64,000 nucleotides of DNA from Mytilus trossulus (taxonomy: Eukaryota > Mollusca > Bivalvia > Mytilida > Mytilidae), in assembly GCF_036588685.1 (NCBI RefSeq), contig NC_086383.1:34728171-34792170 (forward strand), given 5' to 3'. The notes under the pieces were generated by a model, which saw only the letters and a list, made by a program, of their open reading frames with translations, ran no database searches and had not been told where the DNA came from. Below, piece by piece: positions 1 to 12,735 of this stretch. Position 1 is the first letter of the stretch; every line of letters begins with the position of its first letter. A program made the translations under genes and the position numbers.

Positions 1-310
1 TTGGTATGCCGGGTCACCGGACACAATTTTTAAACTCAATACCCCAATGATGATTGTGGCCAAGTTTAGTTTGATTTGTCCAAGCAGTTTCAGAGGAGAA
101 GATTTTTTCTAAAAGATTACTAAAATTTACGAAAAATTGTTAAAAATTGACTTTAAAGGGCAATAACTCCTTAGGGGGTCAATTGACCATTTTGGTAATG
201 TTGAATATTTTATAGATCTTACTTTGCTGAACAATTTTGCTGTTGACAGTTTATCTCTATCTATAATAATAAACAGCAAGATATAAAGGGCCCAAAAGAG
301 ACTAGTGTAA
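1..310 (+). repeat. Fragment of core-repeat family 1
   Basis: The stretch beginning ggtatgccgggtcaccggac recurs at about 1080 and 1562 with the same downstream text (gtcaattgaccattttg, then tctatctctatctataataat). It is one core unit of the element described at 505-1741. The left side is cut by the window edge. No coding sequence is seen. Confidence 0.75.
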
Positions 311-339
311 AACAATTAAAATAGGAAAACCAACGGTCT

Positions 340-500
340 AATTTTTATAAAAAAACGAGACATGAGAAACACTTATGAACCACACCAAAAAACTACAACC
401 ACTGAACAACAGGCTCCTGAAAAGGTGCATACAAATGCAACAGGTTTAAACGTTTTAACAGGGCCCATCCTTAACCCTAATCTGAACAGTTGTATCACAT
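340..500 (-). repeat. Fragment of repeat family R2 (mussel-type interspersed repeat)
   Basis: The text acaaccactgaacaacaggc is repeated at about 42845-42875 in a longer context that continues with other R2 sequence. This is a short decayed piece. The frames across it are not coding. Confidence 0.45.
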
Positions 501-504
501 AACT

Positions 505-1741
505 AGAGGCTACAAAGTGCCTGTGTCGCTCACCTTGGTCTATGTGAATATTAAACAAAGGACACAGATGGAGTCATGAAGAAAATGGGTTTTGGTGATG
601 GTGATGTGTTTGTAGATCTTACTTTACTGATCATTCTTGCTGCTTACAATTATCTCCATCTTTAATGAACTTGGCCCAATAGATTCAGTGATAAATGTTA
701 GTGAAAATTTACAAATTTTATGAAAATTGTTAAAAATTGACTAAAAAGGGCAATAACTTCCTCGGGGGTCAATTGACCATTTTGCTCATGTTGACTATTT
801 TTTGGTCTTTCTTTGCTGTACATTATTGCTGTTTACAGTTTATTTCTGATCTATTGCAATATTCGAGATAATAACCAGAAACAGCAAAGTTTCCTTAAAA
901 TTACCAATTCAGGGGCAGTAACCTAACAACGGGTTGTCTGATTCATCTGAAAATTTCAGGACAGATAGATCTTGACCTGATAAACAATTTTTGCTCTTTT
1001 TGCTTTGGGTTTTGAGTTATTAGCCAAAAACTGCATTTTATCCCTATGTTCTATTTTTAGCCGTGGCGGTCATCTTGGTTGGTATGCCGGGTCACCGGAC
1101 ACAATTTTTAAACTCAATACCCCAATGATGATTGTGGCCAAGTTTAGTTTAATTTGTCCAAGTAGTTTCAGAGGAGAAGATTTTTCTAAAAGATTACTAA
1201 GATTTACGAAAAATTGTTAAAAAATGACTTTAAAGGGCAATAACTCCTTAGGAGGTCAATTGACCATTTTGGTAATGTTAAATATTTTGTAGATCTTACT
1301 TTGCTGAACAATTTTGCTGTTGACAGTCTATCTCTATCTATAATAATATTCAAGATAGTAACCAAAAACAGCAAAATTTCCTTAAAATGTCCTATTCAGG
1401 GGCGGCAACCTAACAACGGGTTTTCTGATTCATCTGAAAATTTCAGGGCAGGTAGATCTTGACCTGATTTACACTTTTGCCCTGTCAGATTTGGTTTTTG
1501 AGTTATTAGCCAAAAACTGTATTTACCCCCTATGTTCTATTTTAACCGTGGCGGTCATCTTGGTTGGTATGCCGGGTCTACGGACACAATTTTTAAACTA
1601 GATACCCCAATGATGATTGTGGCTATCATGGTTAAATTAGGACAAGTTGTTTCAGAGAAGAAGATTTTTGTAAAAGTTTACGGACGACGGACGCCAAGTG
1701 AAGAAAAAAGCTCACTTGGCCCTGTGGGCCAGGTGAGCTAA
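505..1741 (+). repeat. Core-repeat family 1 element with 3' hairpin
   Basis: The element opens with agaggctacaaagtgcctgt, has two to three internal ~480-bp direct units (ggtatgccgggtc at about 1082 and 1562), then gacgacggacgccaagtg, and ends in a near-perfect hairpin at 1709-1739 (AGCTCACTTGGCCC, tgt, GGGCCAGGTGAGCT). A second copy lies at 33767-34752 and an inverted one at 11388-12600. It has no protein-coding capacity and looks like a non-autonomous element of unknown class. Short frames through it are artefacts. Confidence 0.75.
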
Positions 1742-1871
1742 AAATGTGGTATGTTTGTCTTTTTGTAAATAAAACATGTTTAATTTCTACTGTCTTTCAC
1801 ACAACACAACCTGCTTTATTGAATTGTAAAAAAAATATAGAATGATGTACATCTACAGAGCCCAATTTACA

Positions 1872-1902
<31 letters not shown>

Positions 1903-2006
1903 TCTTAATTCATTAAGTAAAGATTGATTCTAATAGCTTGAAATTTTATTTTGAATATTGATCAAACTCTTTATTTTGTCATTATGAGTGTCTTTTCACA
2001 ATTGTG
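1742..2006. other. AT-rich spacer with poly(T)
   Basis: This contains a run of about 26 T at 1876-1901 and otherwise nothing recognisable. Confidence 0.6.
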
Positions 2007-2593
2007 AAGGAGCAAGTCCAGTAAGACCCCTTTTTGGCCCCAAAATATAGCAGTTTTCCAAAATTGTTAAAATGTAAACTTTTAGTTATTTTTTGGAAAG
2101 TAGAATGCTTCTGCTACATTAATATGGGCTGTTTTTGACAAAACAATGCACATACATCGGGTACTAGCATCATTAAGTCATGCTAAATTACTGAAATCTC
2201 AATTTGATCATTTTAGTTAAATTTTAGACGGTTTTCGTCGTAAATGAAAGTTGCCGCACTCGTGTTCATTCATTAAATTGAAATGTTAGTTGTAGTTGAT
2301 AATAATACATAAAATATATTAAGGTTGAGGATGAACACAGATGCGACCACTTTCATTTTTGACAAAAAACATCTGAAAAGTGACATTTTTGGCAGATTTG
2401 ATAGGTTTGATAGATATTTCATATTTAAGCTTGAATTGGAGCGTTTTTAATGACTAAATCGGTTAAAATCTTTCAGAAAAACTAATTGAATCACCTGAAA
2501 TAGACACTTAAGTGTTATAATAGTGTTAAAAATCTTTTGTTTGACGAACCTAAAATTTGAGGCCAAAATCGGCCCTTACAGGACCTACTCCTT
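2007..2593. mobile_element. Foldback MITE, family F1, copy 1
   Basis: The left end aaggagcaagtcc is the imperfect inverse of the right end ggacctactcctt. The first bases inside also pair (gtaagacc against ggcccttac). A second inner inverted repeat (cactcgtgttcatt against gatgaacacagatgc) flanks the centre. A copy with the same ends lies at 21793-22362. There is no transposase frame, so this is a non-autonomous inverted-repeat element. No target duplication could be assigned with confidence. Confidence 0.7.
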
Positions 2594-3014
2594 TGTGCAT
2601 CACAGTGCATATTGCTTTATTAAATGACCGGATGGAGCAAACTTTCAATCCACAAACTATTTGTTTTCTGCGTCATTGATCTCTGTGTAGAAACAAATGC
2701 TTTATATTCGGTTGAATTTGTGAATTAAACTGTACACTTGATACTTAGTCTTTTGATTTTGTGTCTTTTTGAGTAAGACTGCCTGTACACAAAAAATATT
2801 TTGATTAACTATTTAATATGTCATGTTTTATTACATCATAGTGATTTTACAGCTGCAATTTATTTGCTAAAGGAACCATGAAATATCCAATATCATTTCA
2901 CTCGTTTGAACGCAATTAATTAGAGTTAATATATTTTCTCTTGCATATTCATGTTGTCAAACTGCCGAAATGTATATAGTGTGTCAATTTCTTATTCGAC
3001 CCGTGTCTAGAAGC
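2594..3014. other. Intergenic AT-rich sequence
   Basis: I see no gene, no tandem repeat and no match to other parts of the window here. Confidence 0.5.
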
Positions 3015-6000
3015 TTAAGGACATACGATACGCTGCTGACTAAAGTTCTCGTCAATTTATTTCCCTGAGAAACAATTTCCCCGGGGAAACAATGTAATTT
3101 TTAAAAACCCCGGTAGCCGATGGAAAACCATACGCACAAAATAGTGCACCGTACTTCTATTTTCGTAGACACTGTATACTGATTACATTACGTAACACAA
3201 ATCACAGATAATTTATTTATAATGTTTAGATTTTAAGAAAAGGGGTCATATTCATTTTATGATCACTAGTTTGTCATTTTGTCCGTCAGGACAATTTTCC
3301 AAACATTGTATCCTCATGTTTGAATATATTTATTAGATATTTGGTATAAACTATGAACATTTCATAAAATTACTAGGGGGGGGTCATTTTTTTTTGTTTC
3401 CAGTGGAAACATTTTTTTTTGTATCCAGGGGAAACTTTTTGTTATGCTTCCAGGTTTTTCTAAAAAAAAATGTAATCTACTTGTCATTTTCGCCCCCTCC
3501 TTGTATGGGTTTATCTTAGACAGTTTTCATGTTCTCAAGGAACACATTTCATTCTTTTTTTTATGTGTTTGCAGGAGGAACACTATTTTTTTTAGGGTTT
3601 TTCCAGAGATGTCTAGTTTTTATTTTTTTAACTACTTGTTAATTTAAAATTATGTCGCCTAGTATTGGTTTCTCTAAGGAAAGATATCATTTTCATGTTC
3701 TCATGAGACACATTTAATTTTAATTATTTTTCTTGTTTTCCAGGAGGAGCAATTTTTTGTGTTTCCAGGGGAAACCTTTTTTGTTGGTGTTTCCAGGGAA
3801 ACTTTTTTTGTTGGTGTTTCAAGGGGAAACTTTATTTTATGTTTCAAGGGGAAACTTTATTTTATGTTTCCAGGGGAAACTTTTATTTTTGTGTTTCCAC
3901 AGGAAACATATTTTTGTGTTTCCTCGGGCAACATATTTTTAATGTTTCCATTTTTGTCTAGTAATATTTTTTTTTACTACTTAGGAAAGATTTTATTTCA
4001 TGTTTCCAAGGGACACATTCAATTCTTATTATTTTGGGTGCTTCCAGGAGAAGCATTTTTTTTTTGTGTTTCTAAGGGAAACATAACATTTTATTTTATT
4101 GTTTCCAGGGGAAGCTTTTTTTTGTGTTTCCAAGGGAAACATTTTTTTATATATATGTGTCCAGCGTTGTTTAGTAATTATTGTTTAACCACATGTCAAT
4201 TAATAATTCTGTCGCCAAGTATTGGTTTCTCTTACAGGGGAAGCATATTTTTAAAGTTTCAAGGGAAATTTTTAAAATAACGGCACTAAACCAAAACTGA
4301 TCTGTGTTTTATCCATTGATTGGTACGCTTTTCGGATAGCGCTTCGGTTGTCCACAATTATTTGTTTTTTAAAATGCTTTCTTGTGTATTTTTTGCAATT
4401 TCTTAGATTTTTTAATAACAATAAAAGTAATATCAGCATTATTTTACTACCATTTTTTAAATTAACATGTAGTTAAACAATAATTACTAAACATCGCTCG
4501 AAACAAATAAAATGTTTCCCTTGGAGACCCAAAAACTGAATGTTTCCCCTGGAAACATCAAAACATGTTCCTCCTGGAAACACGAAAAAACATATAATTT
4601 AATGTCCAATGGAAACATGAAAATGGAATCTTTCCTAAGTAGTAAAAACATTCTTACAAGACAAAAATGGAAAAAAAAAATTGTTTCCCCTGAATACAAA
4701 CAAAAATTGTTTCCCCTGGAAACACCGACAAAAAGTGTTTCCCCTGGGATACAAAAAAAAATTCCCCTGGAACACAAACAAAAATTGTTTCTCCTGAATA
4801 CTAACAAAAATGTTTCCCCTGGAAACACACAATAATAGTTTGTCCCTGAAAAAACCGTAAAAAAATGTTTCCTCTGGAAACAAAGAAAAAGTGTTCCTCC
4901 TGGAAACACGAAAAATGATTAGAATTAAATGTGTCCTTAAAAACATGAAAATGAAATCTTTCAGAAGCAGAGAAACCAATACTAGGCGACATCATTATAA
5001 ATTAACAAGTAGTTAAAAAAATAATTACTAGAAAAATCTGGAAACACGAAAAAAATCTGTGTTTCCCCTGCCAAATACATAAAAAAGAATGAAATGTTTT
5101 CCACCCATACCCCTCCCCCCCTGATAGTATTACCAAATGTTCATAATATATACCAAATATCTAATAAATATATTCAAACATGAGGATAAATTGTTTGGAA
5201 AATTGTCCTGACGGACAGAATGACTAACTAGTGATCACTAGTGAATGCAAACTTGTTTGACATAAACAATGTTTACCCTACTATCTACTAAAATCATTAA
5301 GAAAATAATTAATCAATCTATGAAAAATGAATATGACCCCTTTTCTTAAAATTTAAACATTATCTAAGAATTATCTGTGATTTGTGTTACGTAATGTAAT
5401 CAGTATACAGTGTCTGCGAAAATAGAAATACGGTGCACTATTTTGTGCGTATGGTTTTCCATCGGCTAACGGTGGTTTTAAAATTACATTGTTTCCCGTG
5501 GAAATTGTTTCCCGGGGAAATTGTTGCTCAGGGAAATAAATTGACGAGAACTTTAGTCAGCTGCATACGATACAGTTACAGGGCAGGTAATGACGTTGCT
5601 AACGTAAAATGTTATTTTACGCGACGTCAAACTTTGACATATCGGGAAAAGATGCATTTTTCGACTGATTTTTATCATTCAAACTGTTTTAATTTGAAAA
5701 CGAGTTCACGAACCCCTATTTTTCAAAACAGCAATTTGTTTTATTTTGCAGGGAGATTATGTGACCCAAATTTTATAAAACTGTAAATAGAGGATTTTTT
5801 TTAATTTTGATACAATGTAAACATGCAGCAAAAAATGACGTATTTTTCTCAATTCATGAACATTTGATAAATATGAGTTATTTCTAAATAAAAAATGCAT
5901 AATTTTTTAGGATACTTATAAAATTCAGAAATTACCGATTATTTAACCAAATAAAATGTTTAAAGTGTTTATCTTTTATAACAAAAAAGTTATGTCTTTC

Positions 6001-6195
6001 TTTCGAAAAAGAAATTACGGCCACAAATCTGAATTTTGAGCAAATATACAAAATTTCGACCTCATTTCACTCAAAAATAAGCACATGGAGGTATATTTTT
6101 TATTAAATATTTGATTTAATCAAGTAAAAAATAGCCTGCATGCATTTTTCACGAACTTGTAAGAACAAGATCAAAACTGTATCGTATGCCCTTAA
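3015..6195. mobile_element. TTAA-bounded element containing a 2.5 kb foldback
   Basis: The 17-bp ends are inverted copies with one mismatch: TTAAGGACATACGATAC at 3015-3031 and GTATCGTATGCCCTTAA at 6179-6195. TTAA at both edges would suit a piggyBac-type target, but that is inference. Inside, 3033-4210 is the inverse of about 4455-5563, with arms over 1.1 kb and the turn near 4330. Both arms contain dozens of copies of the self-palindromic motif gtttccaggggaaac, separated by T-rich or A-rich spacers. Reading frames rich in FPGETF-like repeats are translations of that motif, not genes. Region 5580-6178 has no visible coding potential. No transposase is present. Confidence 0.7.
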
Positions 6196-6239
6196 AAGAG
6201 ATTTATCTAGACCATCAACAAACTGCCATTAGAACCATA

Positions 6240-6540
6240 TCCCCAAAAAATCTCAGAATATATAAAAGAGAGGCAACAGATACCAAAGGGACATTCAAAC
6301 TCAGAAGTCGAAAATAAACCAAACAACCCATGCCAATAAAAAAGAGACCAAAGGACAAACAACTGTACACAAAACACAAGATAGAAAGCTAAAAACTGAG
6401 CAACATGAACATCAACAAAAACCGGGAGTTATCTCAATGCTTCGGAAAGGAAAGCAGATTTGACAAAAGAAAACCGCTCCGATGTGATCTGACTTTAAAT
6501 AGACACGCAAACTTAAGAAAGTGTTGGTAAACTTACTTTT
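6240..6540 (-). repeat. Mussel-type interspersed repeat R1
   Basis: The text aaagggacattcaaactcag and the following aagtcgaaaataaacc match a high-copy repeat I recall from Mytilus genomic sequence. Orientation and family name are uncertain, and no coding is seen. Confidence 0.5.
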
Positions 6541-7299
6541 CTGCATCTGAGTAACCCTCTCCCTTTTAATATGGATCACTGGAACAGCAAATTGTACGAA
6601 CGTACATAAATGAAAAACGTAAAATAAATCAGGACCAGGAAAATCACTACGATAACGATATGCTAGATGATTGTTCTACTATAAAACAATCGTGATTAAT
6701 ATTTAAAGATGCCATTAAAATGTTCAATAATAATCTTGTGTAGCAAAAGGTACACTATAACAATGAGAATCTGATATTCTGGTATTACCACTGGGTTGGT
6801 AGCACTGCTGTTGGATTGTTAGCCCCAGCCCAGTAGCAAGTTATTTGATTCTGGCATGAAAATACGGATATTTCTGTTTGAAAATTTCTGCTATAAAACT
6901 TTGGAAATCCTCAGAATAAAGAAAAATATCTCTCTCGTCTTAAGCTCGGAACCCTTCTCCGAATTTGCCTATACTGTATGTCCTTTCTTCAGCTCTTTAA
7001 TGTTAGCATTTGGTTTTAGATTTTAAATATTTGGGCCTCAAGCATCACTACTTTCAATTTGACGTTTATAGTCGAAGGGCGTATCTGGGGCAATACGACT
7101 GGATTATAAATCCAATAGGTCTGTTATTATTGAGCCTTTCTTTGCTAATTATAACTAACTGTAACTGAGTGTCAGTCCTTATATGATTTCCCAAACATCA
7201 ACATTGTTGAAATTCACTGTCTGCCTTTAATCAACCTGTGTTTTTCTAATACAAGTAGCTAAAACATATTTTAGGTGGTGGTATCACAATATTAGTTAC
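6541..7299. other. Intergenic, nothing recognised
   Basis: AT-rich with no open frame of note, no tandem array, and no match found elsewhere in the window. Confidence 0.45.
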
Positions 7300-7870
7300 A
7301 TAGTGTGCACGAGACCTAATACGGTATATATATATATGGGGTCAGTAAATTCCATATGGGGTGAGAGCGAATATATATACCGTATTAGGTCACTAGCACA
7401 CTATGTAACGAATTTATCTTACCGACTATCTGAACGTGTGAAATTAAGACTAGTGATTCTGAAAATGAGCAAGTCTTCAATACTGTTAGCATTAAGAAAA
7501 TACTTCCATTAATCCTACAAATACAGATGCCAACAATAAAATCTGGTAAGGTTTACATGTATTTTAAGAATTTATTTCAATCTAAATCATCAATTTCTTC
7601 GTCTGTTGAAACTTTTAAGATTTTTTTCTCAGTACCGTTTTGTTTTTATAAAGGGACATAACACCACAAGTAACCGTGTATAAAATAAGCCCCGCCCCTA
7701 TATTACCTTATATGGAATATAAAGGGACGTAACTCCACTAATAACCGTGTATGAGATAAACCCGGCATCCCTACTAACCTAATATCAAATATACACGGTT
7801 TGCACGCGGACGCTTTTAACCAATCATATTCCTGGAAATGTATAGGAGGTAAGATAAACCTTCATATTGT
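7300..7870. repeat. Hairpin-bearing repeat R7, related to 56560-56890
   Basis: Inverted text flanks a short centre at 7311-7391 (acctaatacggtatatata against tatataccgtattaggt). It is followed by taacgaatttatcttaccga, which reappears as taacgaatttatcgtacg after the hairpin at 56575-56685. Two ~85-bp units with aagggac(a/g)taac, ccac and taaccgtgtat follow at about 7650 and 7721. A short frame across it is not considered a gene. Confidence 0.5.
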
Positions 7871-7904
7871 GTTAAAATCGTTTAATATGTAAAGGCATAT
7901 AATA

Positions 7905-10090
7905 ATGGTAAGGTGCAAAAAGTAAATCTATAAAATTTGTCAATACTATAAAAAGTGGGAAAAGTTGTGGACCAGATAAAATATGTTATGAAATTATAAA
8001 TCATAGTAGTTCTGTAATGTTAACAGCCATAGCTTAATACTTAACCTTATATTATCTACCTCTCTATATCCTGAAAATTGGAATAAATCATTTATAATTC
8101 CATTATTTAAAAGTGGGGATCATCTTGATCCTTCAAACTACAGAGGAATTTCTCTGATGAGCTGTCTAAGTAAATTATTTAATATGGTTATAAATTGTAG
8201 ATTACTTACTTTATTTGAAAATAATATATGTCACCATCAACTAGGCTTTAAGAAGAATAGTAGGACTTCAGATGGTGTCTTTATTGTAAAGACTCTGTTT
8301 AATAAATATATAAATTATAAAAAGAAAAAGATTTATGGTTGTTTTGTAGACCTAAAAAAGGCATTCGATTCAGTGTGGAGGTAAGGTCTTTTGTACAAAA
8401 TAACAAAAAATGAGAAAATTGGTGTAAAATTTTACAATTTGATAAAAAATATGTATAAGAATACTGAAGCTTCAGTGAAATTAAAGGAGAATATATCTGA
8501 ATATGTCTCTATTGATAGAGGAGTGAAACAAGGGGATAATATGAGTCCAAACTTATTTAATGTTTATATCAATGATCTACCAGAAATATTTGATGAAAGT
8601 TGTAAACCAGTGACTCTGCAAAATATGTCAATGAACTGCCTTATGATTGCAGATGACATTTTGTTATTATCTGAAACTCCTGAAGGTTTACAGAACTCTA
8701 TAAATAAACTAAATTCTTATTGTAATATGTGGCAGCTCACAATAAATAAACAAAAAACTAAAATAATGGTCTTTCAACAGAAAAACGATTTAAATAATAA
8801 ATATGATTTTTACTTAAATGGTGACAAACTAGAAAAAGTTTTAAAATATAAATATCTTGGAAATATAATTGAAGCATCTGGGAAATTGACTTCATCACAC
8901 ACTGAATTGGCTAAGAAAGGTACTAAAGTTTTGTTTTCTATTTTTAAGTGTCTTTCTCCTGTAGAAAATGTGTCTATAAAAGTATACAAAAAATTGTTCG
9001 AATCACTAGTTAAACCTATTCTTATGTATAACTCTGAAATTTGGTATATGGATTTTTATGAAAAAATAATAAGAGCTGAAAGACGAGCTCAAATTAAAGA
9101 CATGAGTAAATTTGATATTTTAGCAATGATTGATAGTAGCCAAGTGGAGAAGACACATTTAAAATTTTGCAAATATATACTTGGGCTTAGTAAACAATCT
9201 GTCAATATAGCTGCAAGAGCAGAACTAGCTCAGTATCCCATAGATGTCTTTATTAAAGTACAATCATTGAAGTACTTAGCAAGAATTTCTAGTGATGAAA
9301 ATAACCCTTTATTATATGATGCTTTTTGTTTATCTAAATGGCTTAGCACTGATGGTATATTTTCATGGTTTTCATATGTAGAAAATATAGCCAATGTAAA
9401 TAAATTAGACATAAATAAAATTCAGGATATAAACTATAAACAAGAGAAGAGTTCATTCTCAAAAAATATTAAAAAAGAACTTAAAGATAGCTTTGAAAAT
9501 ATTTTCTTTGAAAAATTAAGATTAACTAATGAAACCAGTAAAATATTCTTGTACAGTAAAATAAAAACAAAATATGAAATAGACAAATACATTTCTAAAA
9601 ATAGTTTTGAAAATAGAAAATTATTATGTAAAATGCGAGTAAGTGACCATTTCTTGGAAATAGAGAGGGGTAGATATAAAAGAATTCAAAGAGAAAATAG
9701 AATATGTAAACATTGTAATATAAATGCGGTTGAAGATGAAACCCACTTTTTCTTAAAATGTAAAATTAATAAATCTTTACGTAATCAGCTTGAAAAAGAT
9801 ATAAATAATATATGTCCAGAATACTTAAATTTGTCTGAAACAGATAGATTACAATTAATTCTATCTTCATTTGATATTATGCAGCTTACTGTTCCGTTCA
9901 TTAAAAAGTCATTTGCACTGAGGGGAGTGGACACAACGCCAGCATAAATATTACTGTTTTACCACTTTATATATGATGTTTAATATGTTAATTTTTCTAT
10001 TGTGTATATTGTATTGTATTGTTTGTATATGCCTTCAACCCCCAGGGGTATAAATGTGCATTTCATTAATAAATATAAATAGTCTACTAG
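7905..10090 (+). mobile_element. 5'-truncated non-LTR retrotransposon (LINE)
   Basis: This contains the ORF2 remnant described separately, then about 140 bp of 3' UTR with a TTGTA-rich tract (about 10004-10025) and an A-rich end near attaataaatataaata. No endonuclease domain is visible upstream, so the 5' part is missing. A second copy of the same LINE is split between 59715-60095 and 63378-63475. The organisation resembles the CR1/L2/RTE-like groups; the clade was not determined. Confidence 0.8.
7945..9947 (+). pseudogene. LINE ORF2 remnant, reverse transcriptase
   Basis: This would copy element RNA into DNA at a nicked target. Reverse transcriptase blocks can be read in order: GPDK (about 7972), PLFKSGD followed by NYRGIS (8099-8155), FVDLKKAFDSVW (8344-8380, motif A), GVKQGDNMSPNLFNVYINDL (about 8520-8580, motif B), IADD (about 8650, motif C) and LKYKYLGNIIE. 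A Cys/His cluster C-x2-C-x8-H-x4-C lies near the C-terminus (about 9707-9760), as in related LINEs. The frame is broken by an in-frame TAA at 8382-8384, directly after motif A, and by stops or shifts before 8157; from 8391 to 9947 it is open for 518 codons. Motif C has Ile where Tyr or Phe is usual. It is therefore a dead copy, though recently active enough to keep a long open frame. Confidence 0.85.
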
Positions 10091-10299
10091 AAGCAGGACA
10101 AAGGCTAGCAATAGGAAACTATACAAGTAAACATTTTTAACAAAATGTATTCTTGGTAGTGCAATAAGTGATATTCTTTTGGTAGCGTAACCCAACATAA
10201 CGAGTTGCGGCTAATAAAAAGAAGAGTAGAATGAAATCTATTAAACAATAGTAGTAATAGCTACATAAAATACGAAAATAAAGCAGTTTGAAATACAAG

Positions 10300-10856
10300 C
10301 TTATTAAAAAAGACATTCATATGATGAAGACATAATCTTTCAATCAGTTTAATTGAGGTCTAAAGCTGGCATGTCAGTTAACTGCTAGTAGTCTGTTGTT
10401 ATTTATGTATTATTGTCATTTTATTTATTTTCTTTTGTTACATCTTTTAACATCGGACTCGGACTTCTCTTGAACTGAATTTTAATGTGCGTATTGTTAT
10501 GCGTTTACTTTTTCTACATTGACTAGAGGTAAAGGGGGGAGGGTTGATATCTCATAAACATGTTCAACCCCCCCGCAATTTTGCGCCTGTCCAAAGTCAG
10601 GAGCATCTGGCCTTTGTTAGTCTTGTATTAATATTAATTTTAGTTTCTTGTGTATAATTCAGAGTTAAGTCTGACGTCCATTATCACTGTACTTATATAT
10701 ACATATTTTTTAGGGGCCAGCTGAAGGACACCTACGGGAGCGGGAATTCTCGCTACATTGAAAACCCATTTGTGGCCTTCGGTTGTTGTCTGCTATATGG
10801 TCGGGTTGTTGTCGCTTTGACACATTCCCCATTTCCTTTCTCAATTTTATTGAAAA
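10300..10856 (+). repeat. Mussel-type interspersed repeat R3, long copy
   Basis: Diagnostic pieces are caatcagtttaattgaggtc, tttgcgcctgtccaaagtca, ggggccagctgaaggacacc and cgggttgttgtcgctttgac. Other copies or parts lie at 14285-14530, 19445-19740, 29250-29670 and, inverted, at 52990-53220. Its right end supplies an AATAAA (minus strand, 10846-10851) immediately 3' of the damaged propeller gene's stop. Confidence 0.75.
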
Positions 10857-11387
10857 TGTTTAACCAACAATGTCAGTGTTGCGTCCGTAGTAATATAATG
10901 TTTGATCATGACCTTCACCTAGAGTGAAGTAACCGTTGCCATGCTTATCACAAGATACAGCTTCACCTTTTGGTTCCTGGATATATGGAACATTAATTGG
11001 ATTAGATGCAGAAAGAGCTAAGACAACCATGCCATCTGGTATCTCAAAGTGGTACATGGCATTATGGGTAATTATTAATGCTTCTTTTCCATTAGGCGAT
11101 ATATCCCCACCAGTCGGATCCATGCCGGTTAATGGTATATTGAGGTTAACGAGATCTTTTAAAACTATGGTTGCATGGCTATTCCATCCAGTTAACGGCA
11201 CATGTGTGATTTTAGGGTGTACTTCTATTCCTGAAGCTTAGGTATATTTCACCCTTTGGATCTACCAAGAGAGTTTCACAGTCAGACTCGTTCCATCTGC
11301 AAAATGTAGTAATAATAGTTTGATATGATTAAAAATATTGATTAAGAACATTTTTATCTTTGCTTTGCATATGCTTTAAAGTTCATT

Positions 11388-12600
11388 TTTAGCTCACCGC
11401 TCTGAAGGAACTGTGAGCTTTTGCCATCACTTGAAATACATCATCATCTGTAGTCGTAAGTCGTCGTCTTCCGTCATCATGTCTGGTGTAAACTATTTCA
11501 AACATCATCTTCTTTAAAACTACTGAACCAATTCCAATCAAACTTAATCTAAATGATCCTTAGAGTATCTAGAATAAAGTTTGTGATTTATTTACTGCCA
11601 AAGTATTTAGAGCAAATCTGACATGGAATTAAAGTGTTCATTAGGTAAAATTCTGTCAGCCCTGAAATTTTCAGTTGAATCTGATAACCCTTTGTGGGGT
11701 TGCTGCCACTAAATTGGTAATTTTTTAGGAAAGATTGCAGTTTTGGTTTATTATCTTGAATATTATTAATGATAAAGATAAAATGTGAAAAAGCAAATAT
11801 GTTCAGCAAGGTAAGATCTACAAATAAGTTCATATTAACAAAATTGTCAATTTACCCCTTAAGGAGTTTTTGCCCTTTAAGGACAACTTTACAAAAAATG
11901 TTTAGAATGTTTTCTTACTTTAAAAAATCTTCTCTGTAACTATTGAACCAATGTCAACCAAACTTAAGCTGAATGATCCTAAGGGTATCTAGAATAAAGT
12001 TGTGTTTTATTTTCTGTTTCTTATTAAAAAGAGGATGCCATGGCTAAAAATAGAATTTAGGGGTAAAATGCAATTGTTTGCTTATATCTCAAAAACAAAG
12101 CATTTAGAGCTAATCTGATGTAGGGTAAAAATGTTTAATAGGCCAAGCTCTGTCAGCTTTGAAATTTTCAGATGAATCTAACAACCCATAGTTGGATTGC
12201 TGCCACATAGTTGGCAATTTTAAGTAAATTTTGCAGATTTTTGGCTATTATCTTGAATATTATTAATGATATAGATAAACTGTAAACAGCAAAAATGTTC
12301 AGCAAAGTAAGATCTACAAATAAGTTCATATGAACAAAATTGTCAATTGTCCCCTTCAGAAGTTATTGCCTTTTAAAATCATTTTTTCACAATTTGTTCA
12401 TTTAGTTTGCTTACTTTAAAAAACATCTTCTCCTTTGAAACTGCTGAATGAGTTTCAGAGTATCTTGTTTAAATTTTATATTTAATTTTCTTGTATGTCA
12501 ATAAACATAGCCACTATTAAAATAAACATTGATGAAATATTTAAGCAAAACACTAAGGGTGAGTGATTCAGGGTCTTGAGAGCCTCTTGTTTATATTTTA
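11388..12600 (-). repeat. Core-repeat family 1 element, inverted copy
   Basis: It starts agctcaccgctctgaagg and holds two to three ~400-bp units, each with aaacttaa.ctgaatgatcct, gtatctagaataaagt and gtaagatctacaaataagt. These are inverse to the units at 505-1741. It lies in the intron before the last exon of the damaged propeller gene. Confidence 0.7.
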
Positions 12601-12735
12601 TGTGACCATACTGAGAATAAGTAACATATAAACATCAGCAAAAGAAAGATATCTATTCACTATGGCTGAATGGTTCAATTTGTTGATCTACATTGTTCAC
12701 TAGCCTGTTAACACTGAGGTTAGTGCAAATCCGTT

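Noticed and set aside
3733..4995. Long frames reading FPGETF/VSRGN repeats on both strands
   Set aside because: They translate the palindromic gtttccaggggaaac array in a foldback element; no start context, splice sites or domain.
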